NCBI RefSeq assembly: GCF_963678635.1
Contig: NW_026970738.1
Coordinates: 1-58,673, forward strand
Source: Symsagittifera roscoffensis
Taxonomy: Eukaryota; Xenacoelomorpha; Acoela; Convolutidae
Reading direction: 5' to 3'
DNA: 58,673 nt
The position numbers and the translations under genes were made by a program. Position 1 is the first letter of the stretch. Every line of letters starts with the position of its first letter. The notes under the pieces are model-generated. The model searched no databases. It had not been told where the DNA came from and worked only from the letters and a program-made list of their open reading frames with translations. Below are positions 12,160 to 24,510 of this stretch, one piece after another.

Positions 12160-12760
12160 TCTTCTCTGTCCTTAAATAAACCACTAAGGTTATTCACAGG
12201 GACAGATCCTGAATACCCAGAAGAAGATCATTTAAACGCAGTAACAGCTTATTTATTTTGAATATAGGAACTGAACCAGCAAATATGCCACTTCATCAAA
12301 CTTGGATTTATAGACGCACAACTCTAATCCAAATCCCACTTGTAGGCGCAGCCCAAAAAATATTTTCAGTTTTACCTATAAATATTAAATCAGACTGGAA
12401 AAAATTCTCACAAAAATTTTCAAAAATGTTCGACTCTGAAAGAAACAAACATTATCAAATAGTTCTATGCAATAAAATTCGTAGACTCCCAATTGAAACA
12501 TTTAAGCAACTTGCAGTAAGAATCGAAACAGTTTCCCTTAATACACATGACTATAAAATCAAAAAAATGACAGAAAACTAATAATGACTCTAACACCACA
12601 ATATCGGAAAATAGCGATAAAAAAATAGAGCATTGCATCCATCATCAATTCGAGACCCCGATATAGATTTCCAAAAACTAGTAGATAAACTAGAACAAGC
12701 TGAAATCACCATGAAGTTGGAAGAAACAGAAATTTTTTTTTGATACGTAAACAGCATCCA
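12160..12760 (+). pseudogene. Gag capsid domain (relic)
   Basis: The translated segment reads LFTGTDPEYPEEDHLNAV, then after an in-frame TGA (about 12258) LNIGTEP, PLVGAAQKIFSVLP, FSKMFDSERN and IRRLPIETFKQLAVRIET. These fit the helical Ty3/gypsy Gag (retrotrans_gag) domain. Further on, LTPQYRKIAIKK and LVDKLEQAEIT extend the domain to about 12720. It would form the particle shell. At least one stop and two frame changes make it non-functional. Confidence 0.65.
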
Positions 12761-13151
12761 TAAATCCATAAAACTACTTCAAAATTAAATAACATTCATG
12801 ACTCTGACACTGAACTAGCTAAAAAATTCATTCAAATACTAAATATCTAAGAGAAAAATCCAAATTTCAAAGGCAAGACATCATTCAAAAAATAGTGTAA
12901 CAGTCAAAACAACCATTATCGAAATAATTTTTCAAGATCAAACTCAACCCGCTGTAATTACTCCAATAACAAAAGAAATGGTTCACACTCAAACTCTCGA
13001 AATAGATTTTTTTTCGAACGACTGCTCTGAACATTCTTAATATAACCGAAACAGAAGCTACTCAAACAATAGGAATAGACAATCTCCTGATAATAAATAA
13101 CGAAACTATTCAAACAAAGATCAAAATATAAAAATTATCACAATAGAACAC

Positions 13152-13541
13152 GTGAAAATTCCAGGAACCAAAATTCTGATTAATCAAATTGACAAAGAAG
13201 TAGTTTCCAGTCATCACATAGAAAAAATATACTACATCAAAACTCACAACAAAACTATAGAAGTAGCACAATTAAAACATCAAAGACAAATCAACCAAGT
13301 ACAATCAACTGAAGAAACTCAATCAGACCCTACCGATATTGATAACACAGAAAATTCAAAACTACTGCTAACACGCATAAACTGTGAATCCACAGATGAT
13401 GAGAGCGAAACAGAAAATATGCTTTCAATTAACAAGCTTAAAATTGAAAATGAATACAAAACACCAATCGAATCGAATTATTACCAAAACAATAATCATA
13501 ATTTTGAAAATTCAGATAATACACCGAAAGATAAAATTTGA
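13152..13541 (+). pseudogene. gag-pol linker fragment
   Basis: 129 open codons, acidic and Asn/Thr/Glu-rich, between Gag and the protease motif. No zinc-knuckle cysteines were seen. It is probably the C-terminal part of Gag or the N-terminal part of Pol. No catalytic motif is present. Confidence 0.35.
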
Positions 13542-13559
13542 ACAATCCCATTTCTCTTA

Positions 13560-13830
13560 GAAAGTCCAAGGAGCAAAGATTTTCAATCACCAGACCTCGA
13601 AATTGATTTTTTAAACGACTCGGGGTCAGAACCAAATATTATAAATTTTCTCACATGGAATGAAATACAAACTTTACATCCGAAATTATTACATTCAAAG
13701 ACCTCAAGCAAAGTAGCTACAGAACAAGGACCAAGTTTAACAAACTTTAGAAAAATTCAATTACTCCTGGTTCCCACTCGAACAATGGAACAAAATAAAC
13801 TTTTAATTGAACCTCTCAATTAGACATTCC
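13560..13830 (+). pseudogene. retroviral-type aspartic protease segment (relic)
   Basis: The frame around 13600-13640 reads IDFLNDSGSEPNI; the Asp-Ser-Gly triad motif of a retropepsin is intact. It is followed by INFLTWNEIQTLHP, typical of Ty3/gypsy proteases. An in-frame stop follows at about 13820. The enzyme would cleave the Gag-Pol polyprotein. Confidence 0.55.
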
Positions 13831-14096
13831 ATATTACAGATATAAAACACAAAATAGTTGAAATACCATTTACTACTAAATATGTTCTCACTATGACTAT
13901 CCTAAATAACTAAATACATATGAAGGATAAATATACAAGAATCAAAAACAAATCACATATATTCTTTCAAAAATTCAATAAACAACCTCAATTTTTCTCC
14001 AAAATTTACCCTATATAAAACCAAGAACGAAAACATCCGAAATCACTAGCAGGTTATGTATATAACTTCTCAATATATCAAGTCCACCAATACAAC

Positions 14097-14456
14097 ATGG
14101 AACAAAACAAACAACGGCTATACATGTCAGCAATTGACATCAAGCCAATTCATAAATTTTTTCGAGTAATAATCTCATCAATTAAATACACAAAAGATGG
14201 AAACTCAGATATAATGTCTTTGCACGTGTACAAAAATTCTGCATATAAAACAACATTACCTCTAGGACACTTAGGTTATTATGAAACAAATACAACTTTT
14301 TCTCCCACAATAGAGATAGCTTATGGAGTAAATAACATCTTGAAACTATTAGATATATGCCGATCAACAACTTTTGTTGAAGAAATATCAATTCATAATA
14401 AAATTAGTGATAAAAAACGAAACACAGACTACTCTACAGAAAAAAAACCTTTTTGA
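14097..14456 (+). pseudogene. pol segment between protease and reverse transcriptase
   Basis: 119 open codons starting MEQNKQRLYMSAIDIKPIHK, with a hydrophobic LPLGHLGYYET segment. By position it is the connection between protease and RT in the Pol polyprotein. It ends in a stop at 14456; coding-like sequence continues in other frames. Confidence 0.45.
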
Positions 14457-14559
14457 AACCAACATTTTAAAATAACTAAATAAACCACTTAACATCAAAA
14501 ATTCCGTACTATGTTCAATTTTCAAAACTCTTAAAGCACACAAAATAATTTGAACAATT

Positions 14560-15320
14560 AACTGAACTACTACTTAAATACTCAATTGTTTTCATTACGT
14601 CTAAGTTTGATGTTGGAAAAGTAAATTCACCACTACATCTACCTCTACAACTTGACGCAATTTTCAAAACAACGAGAAAGTAAAAGACCAACTCACTTAA
14701 AAGATAAAGTCTATAGGTTACTAGACATATTAGAACAATACGAAATCATTTCTCAAGTAAATAAAGAAGAACAATCAAAAAGAAACGGTTTCAGAAATCC
14801 GTTTTTATTCCAGCTAAAGGAGAATCATTCCAAAAAATCGTTTTAGACGCAAGATACCCGACATACCTCATCAATGAATCTAAATTTAATTATCCCATAG
14901 AAACAATTTAAGTAACTTTCACAGAAAAAACGGAGAATACAGTTGACATGAACAGCGCATACAATCAAATGCCACTTGATAAACAATCACGACGCTTAAC
15001 ACAATTCGTTGGAATTTCCTTAGGACCAGGAGCAATTGCAGCATTTATGAGTTAAATTTTTTGACCACTCATTGTCATTAAAAAAGTCATAACATATTAA
15101 GCGAGGATTTTATGCAATCACAAACAAAACAAGAATTGTTTAAAGTATTGGATAAATACCACCAAAAACTACTCAAAAAAAGCTGAAAGCAGCCCAAGAC
15201 AAATCGCATTTTTTCCTCACTCGTATAAAATTCCTTGGATATATTAGTGAACGTAATACAAACTTTCCCTTAAAATCTCGCATGGACGCAATCATAAAAC
15301 TTCAATTTCTATCAAATAAA
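14560..15320 (+). pseudogene. reverse transcriptase domain (relic)
   Basis: Segments in shifting frames read KFDVGKVNSPLHLPL, KDKVYRLLDILEQYEIIS, KIVLDARYPTYLI, VDMNSAYNQMPLDKQSRRLTQF and SHFFLTRIKFLGYIS, in the order of a Ty3/gypsy RT. Between LTQF and GISLGP the sequence is shortened, and the YxDD active site is corrupted: the place before FMQSQTKQELF reads ILSED. The domain is inactive. Confidence 0.65.
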
Positions 15321-16070
15321 AAGAAAATCCAAGATGCTGAGCTTTTCAACTAAATACGTCTATAAAATGCATTTATATTTAAAACCATTTTTTAACATTC
15401 TCAGACTACAAAACAATTTTGAATGGACAACAGAATATCAAAAACAATTTGAAGAAACAAAAAACACTCCTCACTGAACAAATATCAAATACGATTTCAG
15501 ATCCAGACCAACCATTTTATGCTATGTGCGACGCCTCAAATTTCGGCATCGGCGCAGCATTGTTACAATCACACAGTGGAAAAAATGAAATGAATCTTAT
15601 TTCAGCAAACTAAAGACTATTTACACAAGCTGAACTTAGTCTCTCTACACTTATGAGAGAATGCACAGCCATATTATATGCTCTTACAGAATAAGAAGAA
15701 AAATCAAGATGCTAACCTTTTAAGTAAATACGTCTATAAAATTCAATTATAATTAAGAACATTTTTAACATTCTCAGACAACAAAATAGTTTTGAATTGA
15801 CAACAGAACATCAAAAACATTTTGAAGAAACAACAACACTCCTCACTGAACAAATATTAAATACTATTCCAGATCCAGACCAACCATTTTATGATATGTG
15901 CGACGCCTCAAATTTTGGAATCGGCGAAGCTTCATTACAATCACACAGTGGAAAAAATAAAATGAGTCTTATTTCAGCAAACAAAAGACTGTTTATACAA
16001 GCTGAACTTAGTTTCTCCACACACTATGAGAGAATGCACAGCTATAATATATGCTCTCACAGAATATGAA
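15320..16070 (+). repeat. tandem duplication of the RT-RNase H junction (about 376 bp, two copies)
   Basis: Copy 1 (about 15320-15696) and copy 2 (about 15697-16070) both run through ACGTCTATAAAAT, a TTTGAAGAAAC block and the coding segment DPDQPFY.MCDASNFGIG. CDASNFGIG is the start of the RNase H domain (first catalytic Asp). The copies differ at many positions, so the duplication is not recent. Confidence 0.7.
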
Positions 16071-16390
16071 TTTTTAATACTTGGATCAAAACATCCAACA
16101 GCTCTTTTTACCAACAGCTCTGTCATAAACCTATAATTTTTCGATTTACACAAAAATCAAATCCATACCATAGATTTTATAGATTTCCTTCAATTCTAAT
16201 GAAATTCCCAAACCTACATAATTCGGACTGCAGGAAAAAAATCTTGCATTGTCAGACACACTCAGTGGAAACACATCACCTGAATTACTAACCAGAAAAA
16301 CACCAGTAGAAAAACCCCAAATCATTAAGTTTTTTCTTGCAAAAGACGAAACATCACCATGATTAGAATGCAAATATACAGTTCAAAAGG
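16040..16390 (+). pseudogene. RNase H domain remainder (relic)
   Basis: After the second junction copy, frames read MRECTAIIYALTEYEFLIL-like and AGKKSCIVRHTQW-like segments, in the position of the RNase H C-terminal half. Frame is lost several times. The minus-strand frame at 16146-16373 is a shadow. Confidence 0.4.
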
Positions 16391-16889
16391 ACGTTGAGAA
16401 TTCACAAAATTTAATTTACAACACTTTCCTTTATATCGAAATTGCCAAAATAATTACCATGAAGTAGACTTTTTAGAAACTCTACATTTAAACCGATACC
16501 ATATTTATCATGGATCAACAACAATACAAAACGAAAACCACTTAAACAAAAAATGTATAGAGAAAACTTTTTCCTCTTAACAGAAAAAGAAAACTTGACT
16601 GATAATATAAACTCATCAGGACCTCCAGATATTGATTCAAATTACACAATAATTATGTTTTTAACAACCTAGATAACGTAACTCTTTCAACAACAGAAAT
16701 TGAAAATACCAAAACTTAGACCCAGTCATTAGACAACAAAAGCTTTGCCAAAAAGTTTAAAACAAAACCCATAAAATTAAATATCACAATTCTAGGAAAC
16801 AAAACATTTCTTAGATACTTCAAAAAATTTAATTAAACATCTATAAACGAAAATACCATAACTTTACAATACCAAACACCTGAAATAAA

Positions 16890-17130
16890 ATACCCTGTTT
16901 ACCACTGAGTATAATACTTCCAGGATTTCACATTTGATTTTCCTCTAAAAGGACATGCAGTATCAAAGAAAACATACTCAAGTTTTATCCAAAATTTTTA
17001 TTTTCCAAATGCACTGAATTGGGTCAAATTATTATATAACGATTGCATAACATGCCAGTCAAATAAACCATACCCACATCAGAAACAAGTAGCAGAAAAA
17101 CAAGATTTTAAAGGATCTATTTTTCAAATA
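16890..17130 (+). pseudogene. integrase zinc-binding segment (relic)
   Basis: The succession ...GFHI...KGHAVSKKTYS...FPNALNWVKLLYNDCITCQSNK can be read with frame changes. It supplies the His, His, Cys and Cys spacing (HHCC) that precedes the DDE core in retroviral-type integrases. Confidence 0.5.
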
Positions 17131-17690
17131 CAGAATCTCATTTAATACAAAAGGACCAATATCAACCTCAACAGAAGGTAATTTTTATATAATGGATATA
17201 GTTGACGCATTTACACACAATGTAGCACTCAACCCAGTACCTTATTGTAATGCCTATTATTGATATACAACACTTTACGAACACTGGATACAAAATTTGA
17301 ATTACAAGAAGTCCTTGTCACCGATAATGGCACTGAATTCATAAATAATGAAATCATCCCATCATGCCAGCTTTACAACATTAAACATAAATCACGAACT
17401 CTCATGCCCCATGGACTATTGGTTTAGTCGAAGGAATGAACCGTTCACTACAAAAGTACCTCAGATGTATAATAAATGGAAATAAAACAAAACACACTGA
17501 ATGGTCAACTGATGTAAAATTATTTCCCTTAGCTTATAATTCACAAATAACAACAACCTTAGGACTATCACCTTATGAAATGGTTTTTTTTTTCAACCAA
17601 AAACCACGTTCACCAATAATGTTTACAGCAAATTCCTCAAAAAAGGTCATTGCCAACCTACAAAAGAAGGAATAATTTTGTTATAACTTA
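17130..17690 (+). pseudogene. integrase catalytic domain (relic)
   Basis: Frames read SFNTKGPIST, IVDAFTHNVALNPV, LVTDNGTEFINNEI, GLVEGMNRSLQKYLRC and TTLGLSPYEMVF: a DDE integrase core of Ty3/gypsy type. The second Asp (VTDNGTEF) and the Glu (VEGMNRS) are kept, while the first Asp position is Asn (FNTKGP). The longest open part is 17436-17675. Two or more frame changes occur. Confidence 0.65.
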
Positions 17691-17879
17691 CCATTTCACA
17701 CGCACGATGAAGATCATTTTCATCGCCCACAAATTTTCAAATTAGCTATCGGCACACATAACGAATGTATTTTAAATAGAGATAAAAACACAATGAGAAT
17801 TACCAACAAATAGCCAAAAAACTGTTACAAAAAGACAGAATGTTGAAACACAAATAAATTCACGATTCAAACCAGATAC

Positions 17880-18440
17880 AAACCTAAAACTTGGAACGTA
17901 TGTCTCAATACCAAACATTGTGACTCAAAAAGGAAAAAAAAACAAAAACCAATGCGAAAAACACCATATCAAACTATTGACAAACCGACTGATGTAGCAT
18001 ATGAACTTATTGATTCAAAGAAAAATGAATTAGTTCAACACAAAAACAACCTTTTGCCACACTACCTAAAAGAACACGCTCTTCGGAAACTAACACAATT
18101 CTACTTTTATTCAGGACTCAAGGTTGTTCACGACAACTCAGGCAAAAATCATCAACAGACACATGATGTAAATTGTTCAACATGATAATTAGAACATGAG
18201 AAAAAAAATCAGAAATACCCATCTGAAATCTCAAGAAATAAGCAATAAACAAACCCCTCAAAAACAAAAAAAATCAAAAATTAGAAGAAAAACAGTTTTA
18301 TTACAAGAAACAAAATAAAAATCTGCGCAACGACAATCATCACGACTTAGAATTCAGACACGAAAAGATTATAAAACTTTCATTCCACAATCTAAAATAT
18401 TGAAGAAAGTTGAATTTCACGACCCCTTTCTAATTCATTA
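17880..18440 (+). pseudogene. Pol C-terminal segment (relic)
   Basis: From about 17880 the frames read LKLGTYVSIPN, YQTIDKPTDVAYELID and VQHKNNLLPHYLKE, matching the SH3-like C-terminal region of Ty3/gypsy integrases; a basic, Gln/Lys-rich tail follows and ends near 18440. The frame 17952-18185 is the best preserved part. Confidence 0.5.
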
Positions 18441-19480
18441 ATTTTAAACATTCAAAAATGTAATAAATCTTTCTTCTCTTCTCCAAATTTCATGCTGACA
18501 CTGTTGAACAACTAGTTCATGTGTAGCCAATCAGAATCTATCTAAAAACCACCTCATTCTGGCACCGCTTCTTTGGCCGATACTTTGCAGACTTCAAACA
18601 TTTATGAAACTATAACTTGAAAACATCCAGGTCAAAAATAAGCAACAGGCTCATATTTGACAACCAAAAAAAAACAAAATCTGATTATTACAGACCTCCC
18701 CTATCAAACATTACAAAGAGTAACAAAACTGTCCCAACTTACACTCCAAATTCCCCTCATCAAAAAACATTAAGATAGCCTAAAGTAAAAATATGACATG
18801 ATCATTTAGCCTAAAGTATGAATAACTTCTGAATACCCCGATCATCCAATAAATAAAAAATAGAAAACCCATTCTTAGACCCTCAGACTTCCCCCACCAA
18901 AAATTGCCGATATCCAACTCACGTGTCAAAAATCAATGAGTAATCCGACCACACTCAACTTTGGCCTCCAAAATCAAAAGTAATTTGGCAAGAACGAATA
19001 ATTTTTCAAATGCGTCATTCTCGCTCAATTCAACTCCTCAAAATAATAATCTCAAAACTTTTTTTCTTCGATCAATTTTTTTTTTAAATCAGTATGTTTT
19101 TTATTATAGACACCTTTGAAATATTTCTCCTACTCTTCATAAGTTTTTATTTGTAATTTGCCACTCACTACAAAAAGCGTATCTCAACTTCGCAAAAATT
19201 CTTGACCACATCCTCAGGTACGAAATTTCAACAACTATCTAAATGTTAAGACATTCATTTAACAATAGAGACATTTTTCTTTTTTTAGTGATATTTTTCA
19301 CATTTTTGCTCTCCCCAATTTTAACAATTTGTGAATAAATGAACAAAAGCAAAAATAACTTTTGCACTAGCAATAGTACTTTTAATCAATTCCATAGAAG
19401 AATATTTTAATCAACATAGTTTTTCATCATAAGTAAAAATTAAACAACTTTTCAAAAATGCTAATCAACAACCAACAAAA
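18441..19480. other. AT-rich gap downstream of pol
   Basis: No open frame or motif of interest. It separates pol from the next coding-like region, as an intergenic or splice-acceptor region would in an env-bearing retroelement, but nothing specific is visible. Confidence 0.35.
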
Positions 19481-20405
19481 CATTCCCCACCGTTTAAGAC
19501 ATCCGAAGAATCTCCAACAACACCAACGTCTAGTCCAACAAATCATCTCCAATCATCAACACGTATTTCATTCCAAGAAACCCATATACATTTGACAAAA
19601 GACACGCATTATTACCAGAACCTTTGATAACCGTAGCTCGCCACGCACCTCTCAGCAATCCACAATAAGAACCAAGATACAATATATACCCTTCTGCCCA
19701 ACAAGACAATAATAGAACAAGACATCCTAGTCGAAACCAAAACCAAACATCTACAGTAAATAGACAAATTATACATTCAAGACGTAATAGAAATTTTACA
19801 ACTCCCAGAGTTCATTTTAATATACCCTCATCACCAACCACAAATTCTGTAGACCTTTCCAGTAACACAATTCAACGTGCACTTCCACCATTACAATCTA
19901 CTTCACAACAAAACACTCTGAACATACCATCGGATTACTTAGGATCAGTCCCCATATCCGAACAATCTCGTGAAAATCCCTTTGACCCCAAACTTCAACA
20001 CAACGTCTCCCACATTGGATGACACAAGCTTTCACTCGAGTTGAAACAAACTTGGTAAATGACCCTATAGATGTCTCATCGGATACATCTTTGTCATTAC
20101 CAGAAACTTTATCACTACATTCAACCCCCTCAGCAAAAAGTCAAAACCCAACAACAACCTTTCCTCTAACTTTCCCTACAAATTTAGACGATAAAAATAG
20201 AGAACATTTGACCAAAAATAGACACCTACGATTATACTGGAACACATTCAGAGCACCCCCTCGCTTTTTTGGTCAACATCTTGATAGCAACAGAATACAT
20301 AATTGGGCACTCAACAAATTACAATACAGACACGATGTTCACAAAGACATACATGAACACAACCTAAGAACACTTACACAAGACATTTTAACACTTAAAT
20401 TTTAA
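19480..20405 (+). pseudogene. Pro/Ser/Thr/Gln-rich coding-like region
   Basis: Open segments rich in Ser, Thr, Pro, Asn and Gln run through about 19480-20000, and a 128-codon frame lies at 20019-20405 that ends with charged RHLRLYWNTF and RIHNWALNKL segments. Codon-like periodicity and the lack of stops over long stretches suggest former coding sequence. It is a downstream gene of the LTR element; function not recognised. Confidence 0.35.
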
Positions 20406-20639
20406 ACACAGTTAAAATACATAAATCAGTACATCATTCTCTCCCCTTAGCTCCACCAATATATAATAGCTCATGCATTACCTCCCCTATTCATCATAAC
20501 AGAAAAAATCTATAAATTTGATAGATATACAAAAAAGACACTTGGATACATCGAAATCGATAACCCATATTCGGTACTAACCAACACATGTATCTTTTAT
20601 CAATCTTTTTCCTCCAAACTCTCCATCCTCTTAATTTTT

Positions 20640-22765
20640 TAGAACCATCACCGCATAAAACCCCCTTCCCCTCGAATAGGACCTCAAGATGTATTAGTAA
20701 CACACTATGGTTGTGAAGAAAATGATCAGAAAACACTACATAAATACGCCATAAATCAATGCGAGTCCGAACCACAAGAAATAGAGGCAACGAATATAGT
20801 AGCGACACTTCATTCAAAAGCCCGAGCTACAACCTTAACAAGATAAAAATTCATAGCAACATTTTCAGAAAAAAAAGTACTTTGTTCCCAAGTCGCAATC
20901 GGAATCAAAAATAGACCCGATCAAGAATCTTTCAATCAAATCAAAAAAGAAAAAATTTTTCCATCTTAATCCTGAAGGATGTAAGAACGAGCTTCAACGA
21001 TTAAAATTAACAACAAATAAAGGCACGAACCGAAAATCAATATTTTGTCAAATTTTTCAAGACTCTGCACATAAAGCAGAACTTGAAAGATACCAAGGTC
21101 ATATATAATCAGACCATAAGTACCTGTTCCAAGACGCACATGGATGATTAACTTATGATATCCATGATAAAATTGGATAACACACATTGGAATAAACACA
21201 CCTTCTAACTGTAAAGCAGCCACAAAAAAAACAAACGATATCAAGAAATATTTTTTTTTTATTCGGAAATCTAATTTGGAAAAGTACAATTAACACAAGA
21301 TTTGAACGATGACACAAAAATCTATCAAGGAATTCGATTACTTTGCAGAAATGACCAAGGTTTTAGCAATCCGACAACAAAAACACGGGCAACTTTTTTT
21401 TGGTTCCCCGAAGACACATCTACCACATTTCAAGTTGCGAAAATTCACGCAAGAAGGATAAAAGTTCGTCAGAAAGACTTTATTGAATTAATCCCTTATG
21501 ATGAAGTAAACCCTGATAAAATCCGACAAAACAGAAATTGTTATAACAGTATCGATGGTATAGAAAACAAATTAAAACGTTTTGAAGTCTACCCCGAAAC
21601 AGAAATCACTTGCAAATATAAAACACAATATTCGAAACTTTTTGTTGAATACAAAAAAAGTTTCGACATGAAAACAGGAAAATTTAAAAAGTTAACACAA
21701 ATCCAACGTATCATAGTTCTAATAATGACCAAAACTCATACATCCCAGTAAGATTTCTGAAAAACACAGGAAATACTGGTGGAAAACTTCGCCCACAAGA
21801 CAAAGACAGTACACGTCTACAAGAAATATCACTCAAGAACAATACCTATTTTGGTGCAATTCACTACGACATCCAAGTATACATGAAATTGGACTATACA
21901 ATAAGCAGAATTTTTCAAGAACACAAATTTTTTAATCACTTGCCGTCGCATTATTAAAAATATCTTACGCATGATATTTATTATCAGGCAACAGATCAAA
22001 TTTCATTCATTATGAAAAAAACATACAATTGTATTTTACATGTACGGAAAAAAGTATCACCATTATTTGTTTTTGAAGATAAAAAATAATGTAAGAGAAT
22101 CCCTATATTCTACACAAACAAAGTACATTTCGTCGAAACTCTTTCTAGACGAACATATTTTTGGGATACAGCCATCCCATGTGGATCTGAAAATTTTGAA
22201 CTCAAATTGTGACCTTAAAAAACGAACTTCTCGCCTTTCTAGGATGACCCTACTACATCTTAGAAAGATTGACTATTTTATACGCAATTTTTGATTTTTA
22301 TAGGATTTCTCCTCTTATTAAAAAAGGAGTCTATAACTCATGCGCAATACACACACAAGTAAGCAAACAAGCAATTGTAGCACGCATATTTTTCGCGGGA
22401 TTTTTTGGAAAGTTTTTGGCCTCAATTAACCAAATTCTTCTAGACGCTCAAATAAGTGAATACAACAAAAAACTATCAACCACACCAAATGCATATGATA
22501 CTTCACAAGACAACAAAAATACAACACCCAGTGCACCACAATTACACAATGTACATAATGACCATCCGTTGTCATTAATACCACGAAACTATACAAATGC
22601 ACCAGTAACAGAGCACAGCTCTACAAGTCATAGCTACCCACAAAGTCCAGTTATTCATATAGTAGCCCATCAACCGAATATAGAAGACACATACGAACAA
22701 ATCATGGAACAACCACACACCACTAATTTCGGTTCTCAGAACAACTGTCTCTTTAGCCCACAATG
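20640..22765 (+). pseudogene. env-like third gene of the LTR retrotransposon (relic)
   Basis: Coding-like blocks continue in shifting frames: a Cys-containing segment near 20680-20900, an open 149-codon frame at 21302-21751 with several Cys, a segment at 22090-22200 with DTAIPCGSEN, and a frame at 22269-22766 with a Cys, a hydrophobic stretch VARIFFAGFFGKFLASIN (near 22380-22430) and a disordered tail. Position after pol, dispersed cysteines and a late hydrophobic helix are what an envelope-like membrane glycoprotein would show. No furin site or fusion peptide was identified, so the assignment is inference. Confidence 0.35.
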
Positions 22766-24510
22766 AGCCCCAGATTGGATCCTTCAACCGTTCCCTTATT
22801 TACCCATCCAATATCCAAGGTCACTCTCCGAACATATCAATCTCTGATCTCACTCTGTCTCCCATACCATCATACACTAATAATTCACCACACGTGGATT
22901 CGGATGATAACTCCACAAACACAGTTTTCCATACCAACTCACAATTAAACAATTCCGACATCAAAACTCCAGATGGGATCCAAAATTCCGAGCCCATCCC
23001 GTGCATTTTTTCGCAACCCCTTCCGTCCACTCCACGCCCCTACTCCCGATGATCCTTCCACAACCCCTTCTTCCTACACCGACGCAACCCCAATTTTCTC
23101 CCCAATGACCAGGGACCAACCCGACCTCCTAGCCCCGTCCATGAAGAACTAGAAATGAGCTTAATAATTTCATCACCCTAAAATAACAGCTTCTAAAACC
23201 TAACACAGTAAAAATTCATCATTTATCGCAACCCATCACTTTCTCCAAATCCTCGAACCCAGCATCCACAATTGAAGAAACCCGAGCCAACCGAGTATTT
23301 AAACGGAAACATCCAAATACTCCAATGCTTCCCAACTCTCGACCTCCTCGAATGTTTTCCGTTCACCCACTCCACACTAACACTCAAGAACTACATTTTA
23401 GATTTTTGCTTGCCCAACTTTCTACAATACAACTACTTCCAAACCACTAACAACGATCAACGAGATAACGTTGACGAATATATCCTGTTTCCCACACTTT
23501 CATAGACATCAATTTGCCATTTCACTAACCCATTGTCACTTCCATTTTATAATTACCAAGAAGACAATAAATTATGTCAAACCCGACTACTTCACCTAAC
23601 CACAGCACTTCATGAAAAACAATTCACAGCCATTTGACTAGCGCAAAAATTAAATAGGTTTGTTCCACAGAAAGCAAACCGATTCTCTGTGATCTACTAC
23701 AATCACGCTATTGCACGTTATATGGAAGAAACATTTTAAGAAGCTTACAAAAAAACTAATCCTCAAGTAATCGAATTTTTTTTCAAAAAATCACAATATG
23801 TTTTTTTCATTAACTTCATCGGTAAAAAATATGATAATGTTGTAACCACAGTACTTTGCGACACCAAAGCCTTCCATTTTTGTATTTTAATAAGTTTAAT
23901 CATTTCTCCTTTACTTTCAATTTCTTTGCATCAAAAGAACGTGACTTACACTGCTCACATCAATTAATGTTACGCACTTAAGAAACCTCCACATACACTT
24001 ATTATAAATTTATTCAACACCATTATATAACAGCCACACCATCACGAAACCCACAACACCAATTCACAGTTACTAACTGTAAATAAACATCACCATTCTT
24101 CCTAAACTTCCGATACTGTATAAAAGACACTAAAATGCAAGGCATCATCCAAAAATACGACCCCATAAGACAAATGTAATTATTCTTCCCACTAACCAGA
24201 ACTTTTAACGTCAAAGAATCTTGCCCACTAAATGTCCTCCACGAATATAAACAGCCCGTCGAAGTCTCAAACCTAGAAGTTATTCATAATACTAAACATA
24301 ACCATAAACTTAATAACCTAGTTTAAAACACACCACATGAATTCTCACTAAATAGTGAAGAGCACAAGATCATCAGAGCACTCGAGCTTCTATGGCCTCT
24401 CCTACAATTTAAATACGTCATCCGCTTGCTTGCTAAATTCTTGAAATCATCGGACACAATTCACATTTTTTTCCCAAATGGAATTTTTGCCGACGATTAC
24501 CCTTAGTGAG
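22766..24510 (+). pseudogene. further downstream coding-like relic of unknown function
   Basis: A frame at 23272-23505 (EYLNGNIQILQCFPTLDLLECFPF) and neighbouring segments up to about 24500 lack the stop density of random AT-rich DNA, yet no family is recognised. It may be a fourth gene of the LTR element or part of another element inserted in its 3' region. Frame breaks are frequent. Confidence 0.25.
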
